Positions 33,309-41,413 of a stretch of DNA of 64,000 nucleotides are shown here, piece by piece. Every line of letters starts with the position of its first letter. Within the stretch, counting starts at the first letter, position 1. The notes below the pieces were generated by a model, which ran no database searches, was not told where the DNA came from, and worked only from the letters and a program-made list of their open reading frames with translations. A program made the translations under genes and the position numbers. Source of the DNA: Microbacterium lacus (GTDB taxonomy: Bacteria > Actinomycetota > Actinomycetes > Actinomycetales > Microbacteriaceae); the NCBI RefSeq assembly GCF_002812805.1, contig NZ_NMUM01000040.1:232610-296609 (forward strand). The letters run 5' to 3'.

Positions 33309-34070
33309 ATGAAGGTCATCGCTGTTTACAGCACGAAAGGCGGAGTCGGGAAAAAGACCGCCGCCGTCAATCTCGCGTGGGAAGCCGCGAAGGAGTTTCG
33401 CGTCCTGCTGTGGGATCTCGATCCGCAGGGCGCCGCGACCTTCCTGCTGCAGGTGAAACCGAAGGTGAAGGGTGGCGTCGCCGCCCTCGTGGCCGGCGAC
33501 AGCAAGGTCAGCGGAGCCATCCGTTCCACCGCGTACGACAACCTCGATGTGCTGCCCGGCAACGCGAGCTATCGCGACCTCGACCTCGTGCTCGATCACG
33601 CGAAGAAGTCCGAGCAGCGGGTCGCGAAGATCCTCGAACAGGTCGAGCGCGACTACGACGTCGTGATCCTCGACTGCCCGCCCGGCGCGTCGCTCGTCGC
33701 CGAGAACGCCGTGTTCTCGGCGGATGCCGTCGTCGTTCCCCTCGTGCCGTCGCCGCTGTCGATGCGTTCCCTCGAGCAGGTCGTGGAGTTCGTCGGCGCA
33801 TCCGTCTCGAAGGCCCGCATCGTCGGATTTCTCTCGATGGTCGATCGGCGCAAGACCCTGCATCGGACGACCGTCGAGCAGCTGCCTCAGGCGCAGAAGG
33901 CGGTCACGGATGTGGTCGTCCCCGCGACCGTTCATGTCGAGCGCATGGGCACCGAGCGGGCACCGATCGGGAGTTATGCGCCCGGCGTCGAAGCTGCGCG
34001 TGCCTACGGCGAACTCTGGGCGCTGATCCGGGGAGCGGTCAAGCCGAAGGCGCGCCGCAAGAAGAGCTGA
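33309..34070 (+). CDS. orphan ParA/MinD-like ATPase
   Basis: This is a 253-residue deviant-Walker ATPase. Walker A is 'KGGVGKKTAAVNLA' (Lys in the signature position, extra Lys before Thr), followed by 'LLWDLDPQGAATFLL', 'YDVVILDCPPG' and 'VVVPLVPSPLSMRSLEQ'. It ends in a basic tail (KPKARRKKS) that may touch DNA or membrane lipid. No ParB or parS is adjacent, so it is not the chromosome-partition ParA; a role in positioning some cargo is possible. Confidence 0.9.
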   Translation: MKVIAVYSTKGGVGKKTAAVNLAWEAAKEFRVLLWDLDPQGAATFLLQVKPKVKGGVAALVAGDSKVSGAIRSTAYDNLDVLPGNASYRDLDLVLDHAKKSEQRVAKILEQVERDYDVVILDCPPGASLVAENAVFSADAVVVPLVPSPLSMRSLEQVVEFVGASVSKARIVGFLSMVDRRKTLHRTTVEQLPQAQKAVTDVVVPATVHVERMGTERAPIGSYAPGVEAARAYGELWALIRGAVKPKARRKKS

Positions 34071-34156
34071 GCGGCACGCCGCCTATATCGAACGACGTGG
34101 CCCGGATGGAGCGCGAGCACGCCGGCGCCCGTCGCACCTGCGCCCCCATGGAGTGG

Positions 34157-34813
34157 CTATTCGTCGACGGGTTCGTCGGCCGGCAGGCTGTGCCAGATGT
34201 CGAAAGTCACCGACTCCGCCCCGTGCACATCTCCGACGGAGAGCAGTCCGATGAGTTGCTCGTGCCGCTCGACCGACGCGCGTCCGTCAAGCGTGAACCG
34301 CACCAGCTCGGCGCGACGCACCAGCGGACCGAACTGCTCGAGCACAGCCTCGAGAGCACGATTCCCGAGTGCGGTGACCGGGATCATGTGGAACTCATCG
34401 TCCGCATCCAACGCCGCCGCCAGGTCATCGGCACGGAGAGCCTCGGCGAAGCGGTGATTCGCCTCTCGCATGCGACCGACATCCTCGACACTCAGCTTGC
34501 CGGCCGTCTCGCGTACAGCCAACCCGTGCATGGCGGCGATGACGTCCCGGGCATCCCGGACGACCCGCGGATCGATCGTACTGACGGCCGTTGACCTACC
34601 GGGCACCGCGACCACGAGTCCGCTTGCGCCGAGACGCAGGAGAGCCTCGCGCACGGGCGTGCGGCTGACGCCGAGCCATTCTGCGAGATCGCCGTCGCGC
34701 AGCTGCTCCCCTGGCTCGAAGGTGCCGTCCACGATGGCGTCGCGCAGACGCCGATACACATCGTCGCGGAGGAGGGAGCGGTCAACGCCAGAGCGGCCCG
34801 TGGGAATCGGCAT
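34157..34813 (-). CDS. GntR-family regulator (FCD type)
   Basis: This 218-residue regulator has a winged HTH ('VYRRLRDAIVDGTFEPGEQL', 'LAEWLGVSRTPVREALLRL') at residues about 20-75 and an FCD ligand domain after residue 90 with His/Asp residues suited to bind a metal and a carboxylate ('DADDEFHMIPVTALGN'). ATG 34813 (MPIPTGRSG) is preferred; frames allow 9 more residues. An inverted repeat TGCAAT-AC-ATTGCG overlaps the start, and a similar site precedes the divergent hydrolase gene. Confidence 0.92.
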   Translation of the reverse strand: MPIPTGRSGVDRSLLRDDVYRRLRDAIVDGTFEPGEQLRDGDLAEWLGVSRTPVREALLRLGASGLVVAVPGRSTAVSTIDPRVVRDARDVIAAMHGLAVRETAGKLSVEDVGRMREANHRFAEALRADDLAAALDADDEFHMIPVTALGNRALEAVLEQFGPLVRRAELVRFTLDGRASVERHEQLIGLLSVGDVHGAESVTFDIWHSLPADEPVDE

Positions 34814-34893
34814 GCAATACATTGCGCACAACCCGGGCATGGACGCAAATCATTAATCATCCGTTGCGAGTGTGTACTACATGCAATATATTA
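34813..34893. promoter_or_regulatory. paired GntR operator sites in an AT-rich gap
   Basis: ATGCAATACATT (34812-34823; palindrome GCAAT-AC-ATTGC at 34814-34825) and ATGCAATATATT (34881-34892) share 11 of 12 bases, about 69 bp apart. The region is strikingly AT-rich for this genome. One lies on the regulator start, one before the hydrolase gene, fitting autoregulation plus control of the neighbour. Confidence 0.6.
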
Positions 34894-34964
34894 AATCCCA
34901 CGAGCGATCATCAATTCACACCGCAGGGGCGAGTCCGGCGGGGCGACCCGAAAGGAAGAGCATC

Positions 34965-35675
34965 ATGAGCACCATGTCTGAGGCAATCACGAACGTCGTC
35001 CTCGTCCACGGAGCGTTCGCCGACGGCTCGGGATGGCGGGGCGTCTACGACAACCTGACCACCCGGGGCTATCGGGTCACGATCGTGCAGAACCCGCTGA
35101 CGTCGCTGGCCGACGACGTCGCCGCGACGATACGGGCGCTGGAAGCCCAGGACGGACCGACGATCCTGGTCGGCCACTCGTGGGGCGGAACAGTCATCAC
35201 CGAGGCGGGCATTCACCCGAATGTCGCGGGGCTCGTCTATGTCTCAGCGCTTGCTCCCGATGCCGGCGAGTCGTCGACCCAGCAGTACGAGGGCTTCGCC
35301 CCCACCCCGGAGTTCGTGATCGACGTCGCGGAGGATGGCTACGGCTTCGTCCGGGCGGACACGTTCCAGGCGGGATTCGCCGCCGACGTCAGCGACGCCG
35401 ACGCCGCCTTCCTCAGCGACTCGCAGGTCCCGATCAACTTGTCCGTCTTCGGGACCGCGGTGCAGAATGCGGCATGGCGCACGAAGCCGAGCTGGGCGGT
35501 CATCGCGAAGGAAGACAAGGCCTTCGATCAGGCGATGCTGAACCACATGGCCGAGCGCATGGGCGCGACGATCACCCACGTCGCGGGCAGCCACGCCCTG
35601 TTCATCACGCAGGCGGGCGTCGTCTCCGACGTGATCGTCGACGCGGCTCGGAACGCCCTCGTCAGCGCCGTGTGA
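34965..35675 (+). CDS. alpha/beta hydrolase
   Basis: This 236-residue hydrolase has 'VLVHGAFADGSGWRGVYDNL' at the start, nucleophile elbow 'VGHSWGGTVI' (Ser near 87), likely acid in 'AKEDKAFD' and His in 'VAGSHALFIT'. It is of the short EstC/hydroxynitrile-lyase-like esterase group. AAAGGAAG precedes ATG 34965. It is divergent from the GntR regulator with paired repeats between, so it is probably induced by the GntR ligand. Confidence 0.9.
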   Translation: MSTMSEAITNVVLVHGAFADGSGWRGVYDNLTTRGYRVTIVQNPLTSLADDVAATIRALEAQDGPTILVGHSWGGTVITEAGIHPNVAGLVYVSALAPDAGESSTQQYEGFAPTPEFVIDVAEDGYGFVRADTFQAGFAADVSDADAAFLSDSQVPINLSVFGTAVQNAAWRTKPSWAVIAKEDKAFDQAMLNHMAERMGATITHVAGSHALFITQAGVVSDVIVDAARNALVSAV

Positions 35676-35699
35676 CCGCCTGCCGACGACTACACTCCC

Positions 35700-36179
35700 C
35701 TACGTCGCGGCGACCCGCGGGCGAGCCTGCCGCACCCGGAACCACAAGCTCAGCTCGCGCGTGGCGCGCAGAACGGGATCCGCATCATCGACCGCCTCGA
35801 GGTCGTCGAACGTGCTGCGGAAGCCGGCGGGAAGAGCTGTACGCGCCTCATCGATCGGCTCGTAGCCCATCGTCCATTCCGCGAGCTGCCGTGCCGGGGG
35901 CCTGCTGTCGACCAGTACCCGGACATCCGCATGCCGAGGATCGGCCGTGATGCGGGCGAGCAGCGCGCGCACCGGGAGTTCGGGACCCTCGAGGTACTGG
36001 ATGAACCGACCGTTGCGGTAGAGAAGCATCCCCGTGATGTCCGCCTGAGCGTTCGCCGCCCGACTCTGTGTCAGCAGTTCTTCGAGTTCGGACTCGTCGA
36101 ACAGGGTCACGGCGAAGCTCGTATAGACGAGCGAGTACAGTCCGTCCGCTGGTTCGCCGGACGCGTCCGCGCGGGTCAT
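35700..36179 (-). CDS. BLUF-domain blue-light photoreceptor
   Basis: This is a 159-residue protein. Residues 13-110 form a BLUF domain: flavin-switch Tyr19 in 'LVYTS', Asn43 in 'SRAANAQADITGMLLY', Gln61 in 'RFIQYLEG', and the Trp/Met of 'AEWTMGY' near 103. The remaining 45 residues are a C-terminal helical cap; no EAL or cyclase output domain is fused, so it must signal through a partner protein. Its ATG overlaps the stop of the 81-aa gene upstream (ATGA), making that product a candidate partner. Confidence 0.92.
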   Translation of the reverse strand: MTRADASGEPADGLYSLVYTSFAVTLFDESELEELLTQSRAANAQADITGMLLYRNGRFIQYLEGPELPVRALLARITADPRHADVRVLVDSRPPARQLAEWTMGYEPIDEARTALPAGFRSTFDDLEAVDDADPVLRATRELSLWFRVRQARPRVAAT

Positions 36180-36421
36180 GCGTCACCCACTGGGGTCGCG
36201 GTCTCTTGCGTGCCGCTCACGTACGCGGCGGCCACGGCTTCCATGGCATCAGCGAGATGAGCGAAGGTACCGATGGGTTGGGTGTGGGTGTCGAGGGCGA
36301 CGAAGCGCCCATCGTCATCGCGGTCGATGCATCCGAGAAAATGACCCGGTCGACTCCCCACATAAAACCCGTCATCGACGCGCGCCCACACGACATCGCG
36401 CTCTTGTGTCTCTGTCTGCAC
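36176..36421 (-). CDS. hypothetical protein coupled to the BLUF gene
   Basis: This is an 81-residue protein I cannot assign. It is mixed alpha/beta by pattern ('VVWARVDDGFYVGSRPGHFL', 'GRFVALDTHTQPIGTFAHLA') with no signal or membrane helix. The gene stop overlaps the BLUF start by 4 bp, so both are co-translated. A possible signalling partner of the BLUF sensor, by position only. Confidence 0.65.
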   Translation of the reverse strand: MQTETQERDVVWARVDDGFYVGSRPGHFLGCIDRDDDGRFVALDTHTQPIGTFAHLADAMEAVAAAYVSGTQETATPVGDA

Positions 36422-36570
36422 CGCTTTTCAGTCCTTCTCTGGCGCAGGAAGGACCCGAGCCGCATTGCTTGTGGCTCTCACGCTAGCCGCTGTGGGCAGA
36501 CGAGCGGCGGGGCTTGCGCGTTCGCGGCGGATTGGGTACTGGTCCCGCAAAGTAATTGCGGCGCCGACGG

Positions 36571-37713
36571 ATGTCGCGCCCGCGCCGCAACTTCGGCGTT
36601 GCGGTCTCGGTTCAGTCAGGATTGGAGTTCCTGGGCCTCGGCGATCCGCGAGTGCCCACCTGGGGCGTGATGCTGGGCGAGGGCTTCCGCAACGTCTACG
36701 TCGCACCCCTGCTGATCCTGTGGCCCGCCCTCGCCATCGGCGTGACCGTCGGAGCCTTCGTCCTCTTCGCAAACGCGCTGCGCGACGGGCTCGAGGACCG
36801 CCCGACCGTACCGCCGCGGAAGCGGGCGAAGAGGGAGTCCCCGAAGAAACTGCCCGCCTCCGACGGCGCCGATCAGCCGAAGAACCGCCATCTCCTGGAT
36901 GTCGAGGGCGTCTCGATCGGGTTCCGCACGCCCACCGGAACGACGCCCGTCGTGCACGCCGTGTCGTTCCACCTCGACCGCGGTGAGGTCCTCGGCATCG
37001 TGGGAGAATCCGGGTCGGGTAAGTCGCAGACGGTTTTCTCGATCCTCGGGCTCCTGCCCGAGGGTGGCGAGGTGACGGGCGGTCGCATCTGGTTCGACGG
37101 CGTGGAGACAGTCGACGCTTCGGGGACTCGGCAGGATCGCCTGTCGAAGCTGCGCGGGCGACGCATCGCCTACATCCCGCAGGAGCCCATGTCGAACCTC
37201 GCGCCCTCGTTTACGATCGGGCGCCAGCTGGTGCGCCCGATGATGAAGAACCTCAAGCTTTCGCGGGCCGAGGCCACGCGGCGCGCGATCGATCTCCTGT
37301 CACAGGTGGGCATCGCCGATCCCGAACGCACAATGGCCGCCTACCCGCACGAGATCTCGGGCGGAATGGCACAGCGCGTCCTGATCGCGGGGGCGGTGAG
37401 CAGCGAACCGGATCTGCTTATGGCCGACGAGCCCACGACGGCATTGGACGTGACCGTGCAGGCCGAGGTCCTCGACCTGCTGAGAGACATGCGCAGCACC
37501 CTGGGCGTCGGCATCGTGGTGGTCACCCATAATTTCGGCGTCGTATCCGATCTCGCCGACCGGGTTCTCGTGATGCGAGAGGGTGCCGTGGTCGAAGAGG
37601 GTGCCGTGCGACGGGTCCTGCGTGATCCGCACGCGCCGTACACGCGCAGACTGCTCGGCTCGATGCTGCAGGACAAAAAACCGCTCACGCCCCTCGCGGG
37701 AGGCATCCGATGA
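36571..37713 (+). CDS. peptide-type ABC transporter permease-ATPase fusion, 5' truncated
   Basis: This is a frame of about 380 residues. The first 65 are the end of a DppC-type permease ('SVQSGLEFLGLGDPRVPTWG', last membrane helix 'LLILWPALAIGVTVGAFVLF'). After a basic linker comes a complete DppD-type ATPase: Walker A '[15 protein letters not shown]', Q-loop 'YIPQEP', signature 'ISGGMAQRV', Walker B 'LLMADEPTTAL', and the oligopeptide C-motif. Fused permease/ATPase proteins exist in actinobacteria; here about 230 residues of the permease half are missing, upstream of 36,590. The rest of the operon follows by ATGA overlap. Confidence 0.85.
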   Translation: MSRPRRNFGVAVSVQSGLEFLGLGDPRVPTWGVMLGEGFRNVYVAPLLILWPALAIGVTVGAFVLFANALRDGLEDRPTVPPRKRAKRESPKKLPASDGADQPKNRHLLDVEGVSIGFRTPTGTTPVVHAVSFHLDRGEVLGIVGESGSGKSQTVFSILGLLPEGGEVTGGRIWFDGVETVDASGTRQDRLSKLRGRRIAYIPQEPMSNLAPSFTIGRQLVRPMMKNLKLSRAEATRRAIDLLSQVGIADPERTMAAYPHEISGGMAQRVLIAGAVSSEPDLLMADEPTTALDVTVQAEVLDLLRDMRSTLGVGIVVVTHNFGVVSDLADRVLVMREGAVVEEGAVRRVLRDPHAPYTRRLLGSMLQDKKPLTPLAGGIR

Positions 37714-38561
37714 CCGAACCCCACCTCGTCGATGTAAGCGACGTATCCGTCGAGTATCGAACACGGTCGCTGCGCGCGAAGCCGTTCCGCGCACTTCACT
37801 CGGTTTCGATCTCCGTCTCGCCAGGTCGCACCCTCGGTCTCGTCGGCGAGTCCGGCTCGGGCAAGACAACTCTCGGACGCGCCCTATTGGGCCTTGCCCC
37901 CGTCACCGCGGGGTCGATCACCTTCGAGGGCGCCGACATCACACACGCCAAGAGACGCCAGCGGCGAGCGCTCAGCCGAGATATCCAGGTCGTCTTCCAG
38001 GATCCCTACACGTCGCTGAACCCCGCGATGCCGATCGGCGAGATTCTTCGCGAGCCGCTCGGCGCGCAGGGAGTGCCGCAGCGCGAGGCCCGCGTCCGCG
38101 TCCGAGACCTCCTCGACCGCGTCGGGCTGCCCGCGGACGCCGCCACGCGTCTCCCGCGCGACTTCTCGGGCGGTCAGCGGCAGAGAATCGCCATCGCGCG
38201 GGCGCTGTCGCTGTCACCCAAGCTCATCGTCTGCGACGAACCCGTGAGCGCCCTCGACCTGACGACCCAGGGGAAGGTCCTGGACCTTCTGCTGGAGCTC
38301 CAACGCGAAACGGGCGTCGCCTATCTCTTCATCTCCCACGATCTCGATATCGTCCGGCACATCAGCCATGACGTCGCGGTCATGTATCGGGGCGAAATCG
38401 TCGAGCGCGGCAGCGCAGAGCGCGTCACCTCGGAGCCGACGCATCCGTACACTCGACGCCTTCTGCTGTCCTCGCCCGTACCCGACCCGGACGAACAGGC
38501 CACGCGACGCACTCAACGACTCGAACTCGCTCGCGACGAACGACAGGAAGCGTCACGATGA
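37710..38561 (+). CDS. ABC transporter ATP-binding protein (DppF type)
   Basis: This 283-residue second ATPase of a peptide/opine-type importer has Walker A 'GESGSGKTTLGRALLG', Q-loop 'VVFQDPYTSLNP', signature 'FSGGQRQRIAIARAL', Walker B 'LIVCDEPVSAL' and 'THPYTRRLL' at the end. Overlaps on both sides (ATGA) put it in one operon with the fused ATPase and with uxaC, so the transporter most likely carries glucuronides or oligo-uronides. Without a whole permease here, uptake may be lost. Confidence 0.92.
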   Translation: MTEPHLVDVSDVSVEYRTRSLRAKPFRALHSVSISVSPGRTLGLVGESGSGKTTLGRALLGLAPVTAGSITFEGADITHAKRRQRRALSRDIQVVFQDPYTSLNPAMPIGEILREPLGAQGVPQREARVRVRDLLDRVGLPADAATRLPRDFSGGQRQRIAIARALSLSPKLIVCDEPVSALDLTTQGKVLDLLLELQRETGVAYLFISHDLDIVRHISHDVAVMYRGEIVERGSAERVTSEPTHPYTRRLLLSSPVPDPDEQATRRTQRLELARDERQEASR

Positions 38562-39994
38562 CCGCGATCGCCACCGCAACGACGGCCGCAGAGGGCAGTA
38601 TGCTGCTCGATCCGGACCGACTCTTCCCCGCCGACCCCACCACGAGGGCGATCGCCCGGGGTCTGCACGCGACCGTCGCGGATCTGCCGATCCTGTCCCC
38701 GCACGGGCACGTACCGGCGCGGCTTCTTCTCGATGACGAGGCGTTCCCCGACCCCACGCGACTGCTCCTCTCCGGCGATCACTATGTCACCCGGCTCCTG
38801 CAGACGGCGGGGGTCGATCCGGCCGAGCTCGGCGTCGGGGGCGTCGAGGTGCGCGATCCCCGTCGCGCCTGGCGCTCGTTCTGCGAGAACTGGGACGTCC
38901 TCAGCGGCACCGCGTCGGGATACTGGCTCACCGATGAGCTGTCGCGCCTGTTCGGCATCGATCGCGAACCGTCCGCTTCCTCCGCTGACGCACTGTACGA
39001 CGTCATCGCCGACCGCCTGCAGCAGCCGAACTTCCGGCCGCGCCGTCTGCTGGACCGTTTCCGGATCGAGGTTCTCGCGACGACGGACGACCCGATGGAC
39101 GACCTCGACGTGCACCGGGCTCTGGCGGACGACGCCCATTTCGATGGCCGGGTCATTCCCACCTTCCGCCCCGACGCATACCTCGACCCCGAAGCTCCGG
39201 GGTTCCTGCGCGGCGTCGAGCGTCTGGCCCAGTGGCACGGCACTCCCACCGACGATTACACGGGATACCTCGAGGGGCTGGAGTCGCGCCGCGCCCATTT
39301 CATCGCTCATGGAGCGACCTCCGCAGACCATGGCGTCGTCGATGCTCTCGCGGAACCGCTCGCATCCGACGAGGCCGCCGCCCTGTTCCGGCGCGCGGTC
39401 CGCTCCGAGTCGACCCCGGCCGAGGCGCGCGCGTTCCGGGCTCACATGCTGTTCCAGATGGCAGGGATGAGCGTGCGCGACGGCCTGGTGATGACGATCC
39501 ATCCCGGTGTGCTGCGCAATCACCACACCGAGACGTATCGCTCCTTCGGGCCGGATACCGGCCACGACATCCCCGTCGCGACGGAGTACACGCGCAATCT
39601 CCGACCGCTGCTGGAGGAATACGGACTCGCTCCGGACTTTCACCTCGTGCTCTTCACGGTTGATGAGACGACCTTCTCGCGCGAGATCGCCCCGCTCGCC
39701 GGTTTCTACCCGAGCGTGTTCATCGGACCACCCTGGTGGTTCTTGGACGCGCCCGACGCCATCCTCCGGTTCCGGGCCGCAACGACCGAGATCGCAGGAT
39801 TTTCGCGATCTGCCGGATTCATCGACGATACGCGCGCCTTCCTGTCGATACCGGCACGCCACGACATGGCCCGACGCGTCGACGCGTCCTATCTCGCACG
39901 CCTCGTCGCGGAAGGCCGCATAGGACGGGCCCGCGCGCAGCGGATCATCGTGGACCTGACGGACGCACAGCCTCGAAAGGTCTTCAAACTGTGA
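38558..39994 (+). CDS. uxaC: glucuronate isomerase
   Basis: This is a 478-residue UxaC. The metal-site 'SPHGHVPARLLLDD' near residue 46 and 'TIHPGVLRNHH' near 312 are family hallmarks, and the length is normal (about 470). It converts D-glucuronate to D-fructuronate (and galacturonate to tagaturonate) in the cytosol. It is followed by a fructuronate-reductase-like gene (GTGA overlap) and uidA, so the operon takes beta-glucuronides to mannonate. uxuA (mannonate dehydratase) is not in the window. Confidence 0.95.
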   Translation: MTAIATATTAAEGSMLLDPDRLFPADPTTRAIARGLHATVADLPILSPHGHVPARLLLDDEAFPDPTRLLLSGDHYVTRLLQTAGVDPAELGVGGVEVRDPRRAWRSFCENWDVLSGTASGYWLTDELSRLFGIDREPSASSADALYDVIADRLQQPNFRPRRLLDRFRIEVLATTDDPMDDLDVHRALADDAHFDGRVIPTFRPDAYLDPEAPGFLRGVERLAQWHGTPTDDYTGYLEGLESRRAHFIAHGATSADHGVVDALAEPLASDEAAALFRRAVRSESTPAEARAFRAHMLFQMAGMSVRDGLVMTIHPGVLRNHHTETYRSFGPDTGHDIPVATEYTRNLRPLLEEYGLAPDFHLVLFTVDETTFSREIAPLAGFYPSVFIGPPWWFLDAPDAILRFRAATTEIAGFSRSAGFIDDTRAFLSIPARHDMARRVDASYLARLVAEGRIGRARAQRIIVDLTDAQPRKVFKL

Positions 39995-41389
39995 GTCCGA
40001 GGCTCTCCCGCGCGGCGCTCGCCGCGCGCGGTACGGCATGCCCGCCGGCTCCTGCGCGCATCGCCCACCTCGGTGTCGGCGCGTTCAGTCGATCCCACCA
40101 AGCGTGGTACACGGCTCGCTCGCCCGAAGCAGCCGAGTGGGGAATCGTGGGATACACCGGGCGGACCTGATATCGCGACCGCCCTCGAGCGCCAGGACGG
40201 TCTCTACACGCTTCTGACCCGTTCGGACGAGGACGACGAGGCCGAGATCGTCGGGAGCATCCGCTCAGCGGTCGACGGGCGCGATACGGCGACGTTCGTG
40301 CAGCAGTTCGAGGCACCCGAAACCGCCATCGCCACGCTCACCATCACGGAGGCCGGCTACCGACTGCCCGTGGCCGGTGACGGGCACGACACGATCGAGA
40401 TCGGCGATGACCTCGCACTGTTGACGGCGATATCCCTGCCGCGTGACACCGACGCCCTTCCGACCCTCAGGACACCCCTCGCGCGCCTGCTGCTCGGTCT
40501 GGAACGACGGCGCCTCGCGGGCGCTCCGCCGATCGCTCTCGTCCCCTGTGACAATCTGCCCGCGAACGGTACTGTGCTGCGCGATGCCCTCCACCACGCC
40601 GCGGAGCGCACCTTTCCTGAGCTCATCCCCTACCTTTCGACCGATGTCACGTACGTCTCGACATCCGTCGACCGCATCACCCCGCAGATCGATCCGAGTG
40701 TGCCAATACGTGTCGCCGAGCTCACCGGCTTCGCCGACGACGCCGCGGTCGTGGCCGAGCCGTTCTCCAGCTGGCTGCTCTCCGGCGACTTCCCCGCCGG
40801 CCGCCCGTCCTGGGATGCCGTCGGCGCGAAGTTCGTGACGGATATCGAGCCGTTCGAGCTTCGTAAACTGTGGCTCCTGAACGGCGCGCACTCGTTCCTC
40901 GCCTACGCGGGCTTGCTGAGGAGACACACGACCGTTGCGGATGCCATGACGGATCAGCTCATCACCGCAGGACTCGAGGAGTTCTGGAACGAAGCTGCGC
41001 GCAATCTGCCCTCCTCCGTGGACCTCGACCTCGACGCCTATCGATCGGCGCTCCTGTCCCGGTTCCACAACAGGGCGATGGCGGACGCGTTGACTCGCAT
41101 CGGGCGGGACGGGGTCGGGAAGTTGCGAGCGCGGATAGCTCCGGTTCTCCGGGCCGAGCGGGCCGCGGGCCGGCGAGGCACGGGCGCGGCGCGCGTGCTT
41201 TCGTACTGGGTAGAGGGAACTCTGGCGAGCAGACTTCCGAGCGATGCGGCAAGCGCGGCAATCGACTCTGCGCGGTCTCGCGTTCGGAGCGAAGCCCGCC
41301 GTGCACTGGTCGCGCTCGTCGTCCCCGAACTCGCCGATGACGAAGAACTGCTCGGCGACACGATGGTGCTCGCCGAGTTCGATCACTAA
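39991..41389 (+). pseudogene. uxuB: mannitol-dehydrogenase-family fructuronate reductase, frameshifted
   Basis: The frame from GTG 39991 gives the N-terminus ('ARIAHLGVGAFSRSHQAWYT' with the NAD site) and stops at 40170. A second frame takes up at 'PDIATALERQDGLYTLLTR' and runs to 41389 with 'VPCDNLPANGTVLRDAL' and 'KLWLLNGAHSFLAYAG'. Together they make the usual 465 residues. The break lies at 40,150-40,165 in GGGCGGACCTG; two missing C or one extra G would explain it. Reduction of D-fructuronate to D-mannonate is inferred from uxaC and uidA neighbours; mannitol or altronate forms are alternatives. Confidence 0.85.
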
Positions 41390-41413
41390 GACCTGACCTC
41401 GAGGAGAGACGAC

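Noticed and set aside
34157..38561. GntR regulator as controller of the glucuronide operon (UxuR-like)
   Set aside because: Its repeats lie at its own start and before the divergent hydrolase, and none was seen near the transporter or uxaC genes.
38513..40039. 508-codon minus-strand frame opposite uxaC
   Set aside because: Antisense of a clear uxaC gene; codon-shadow composition.
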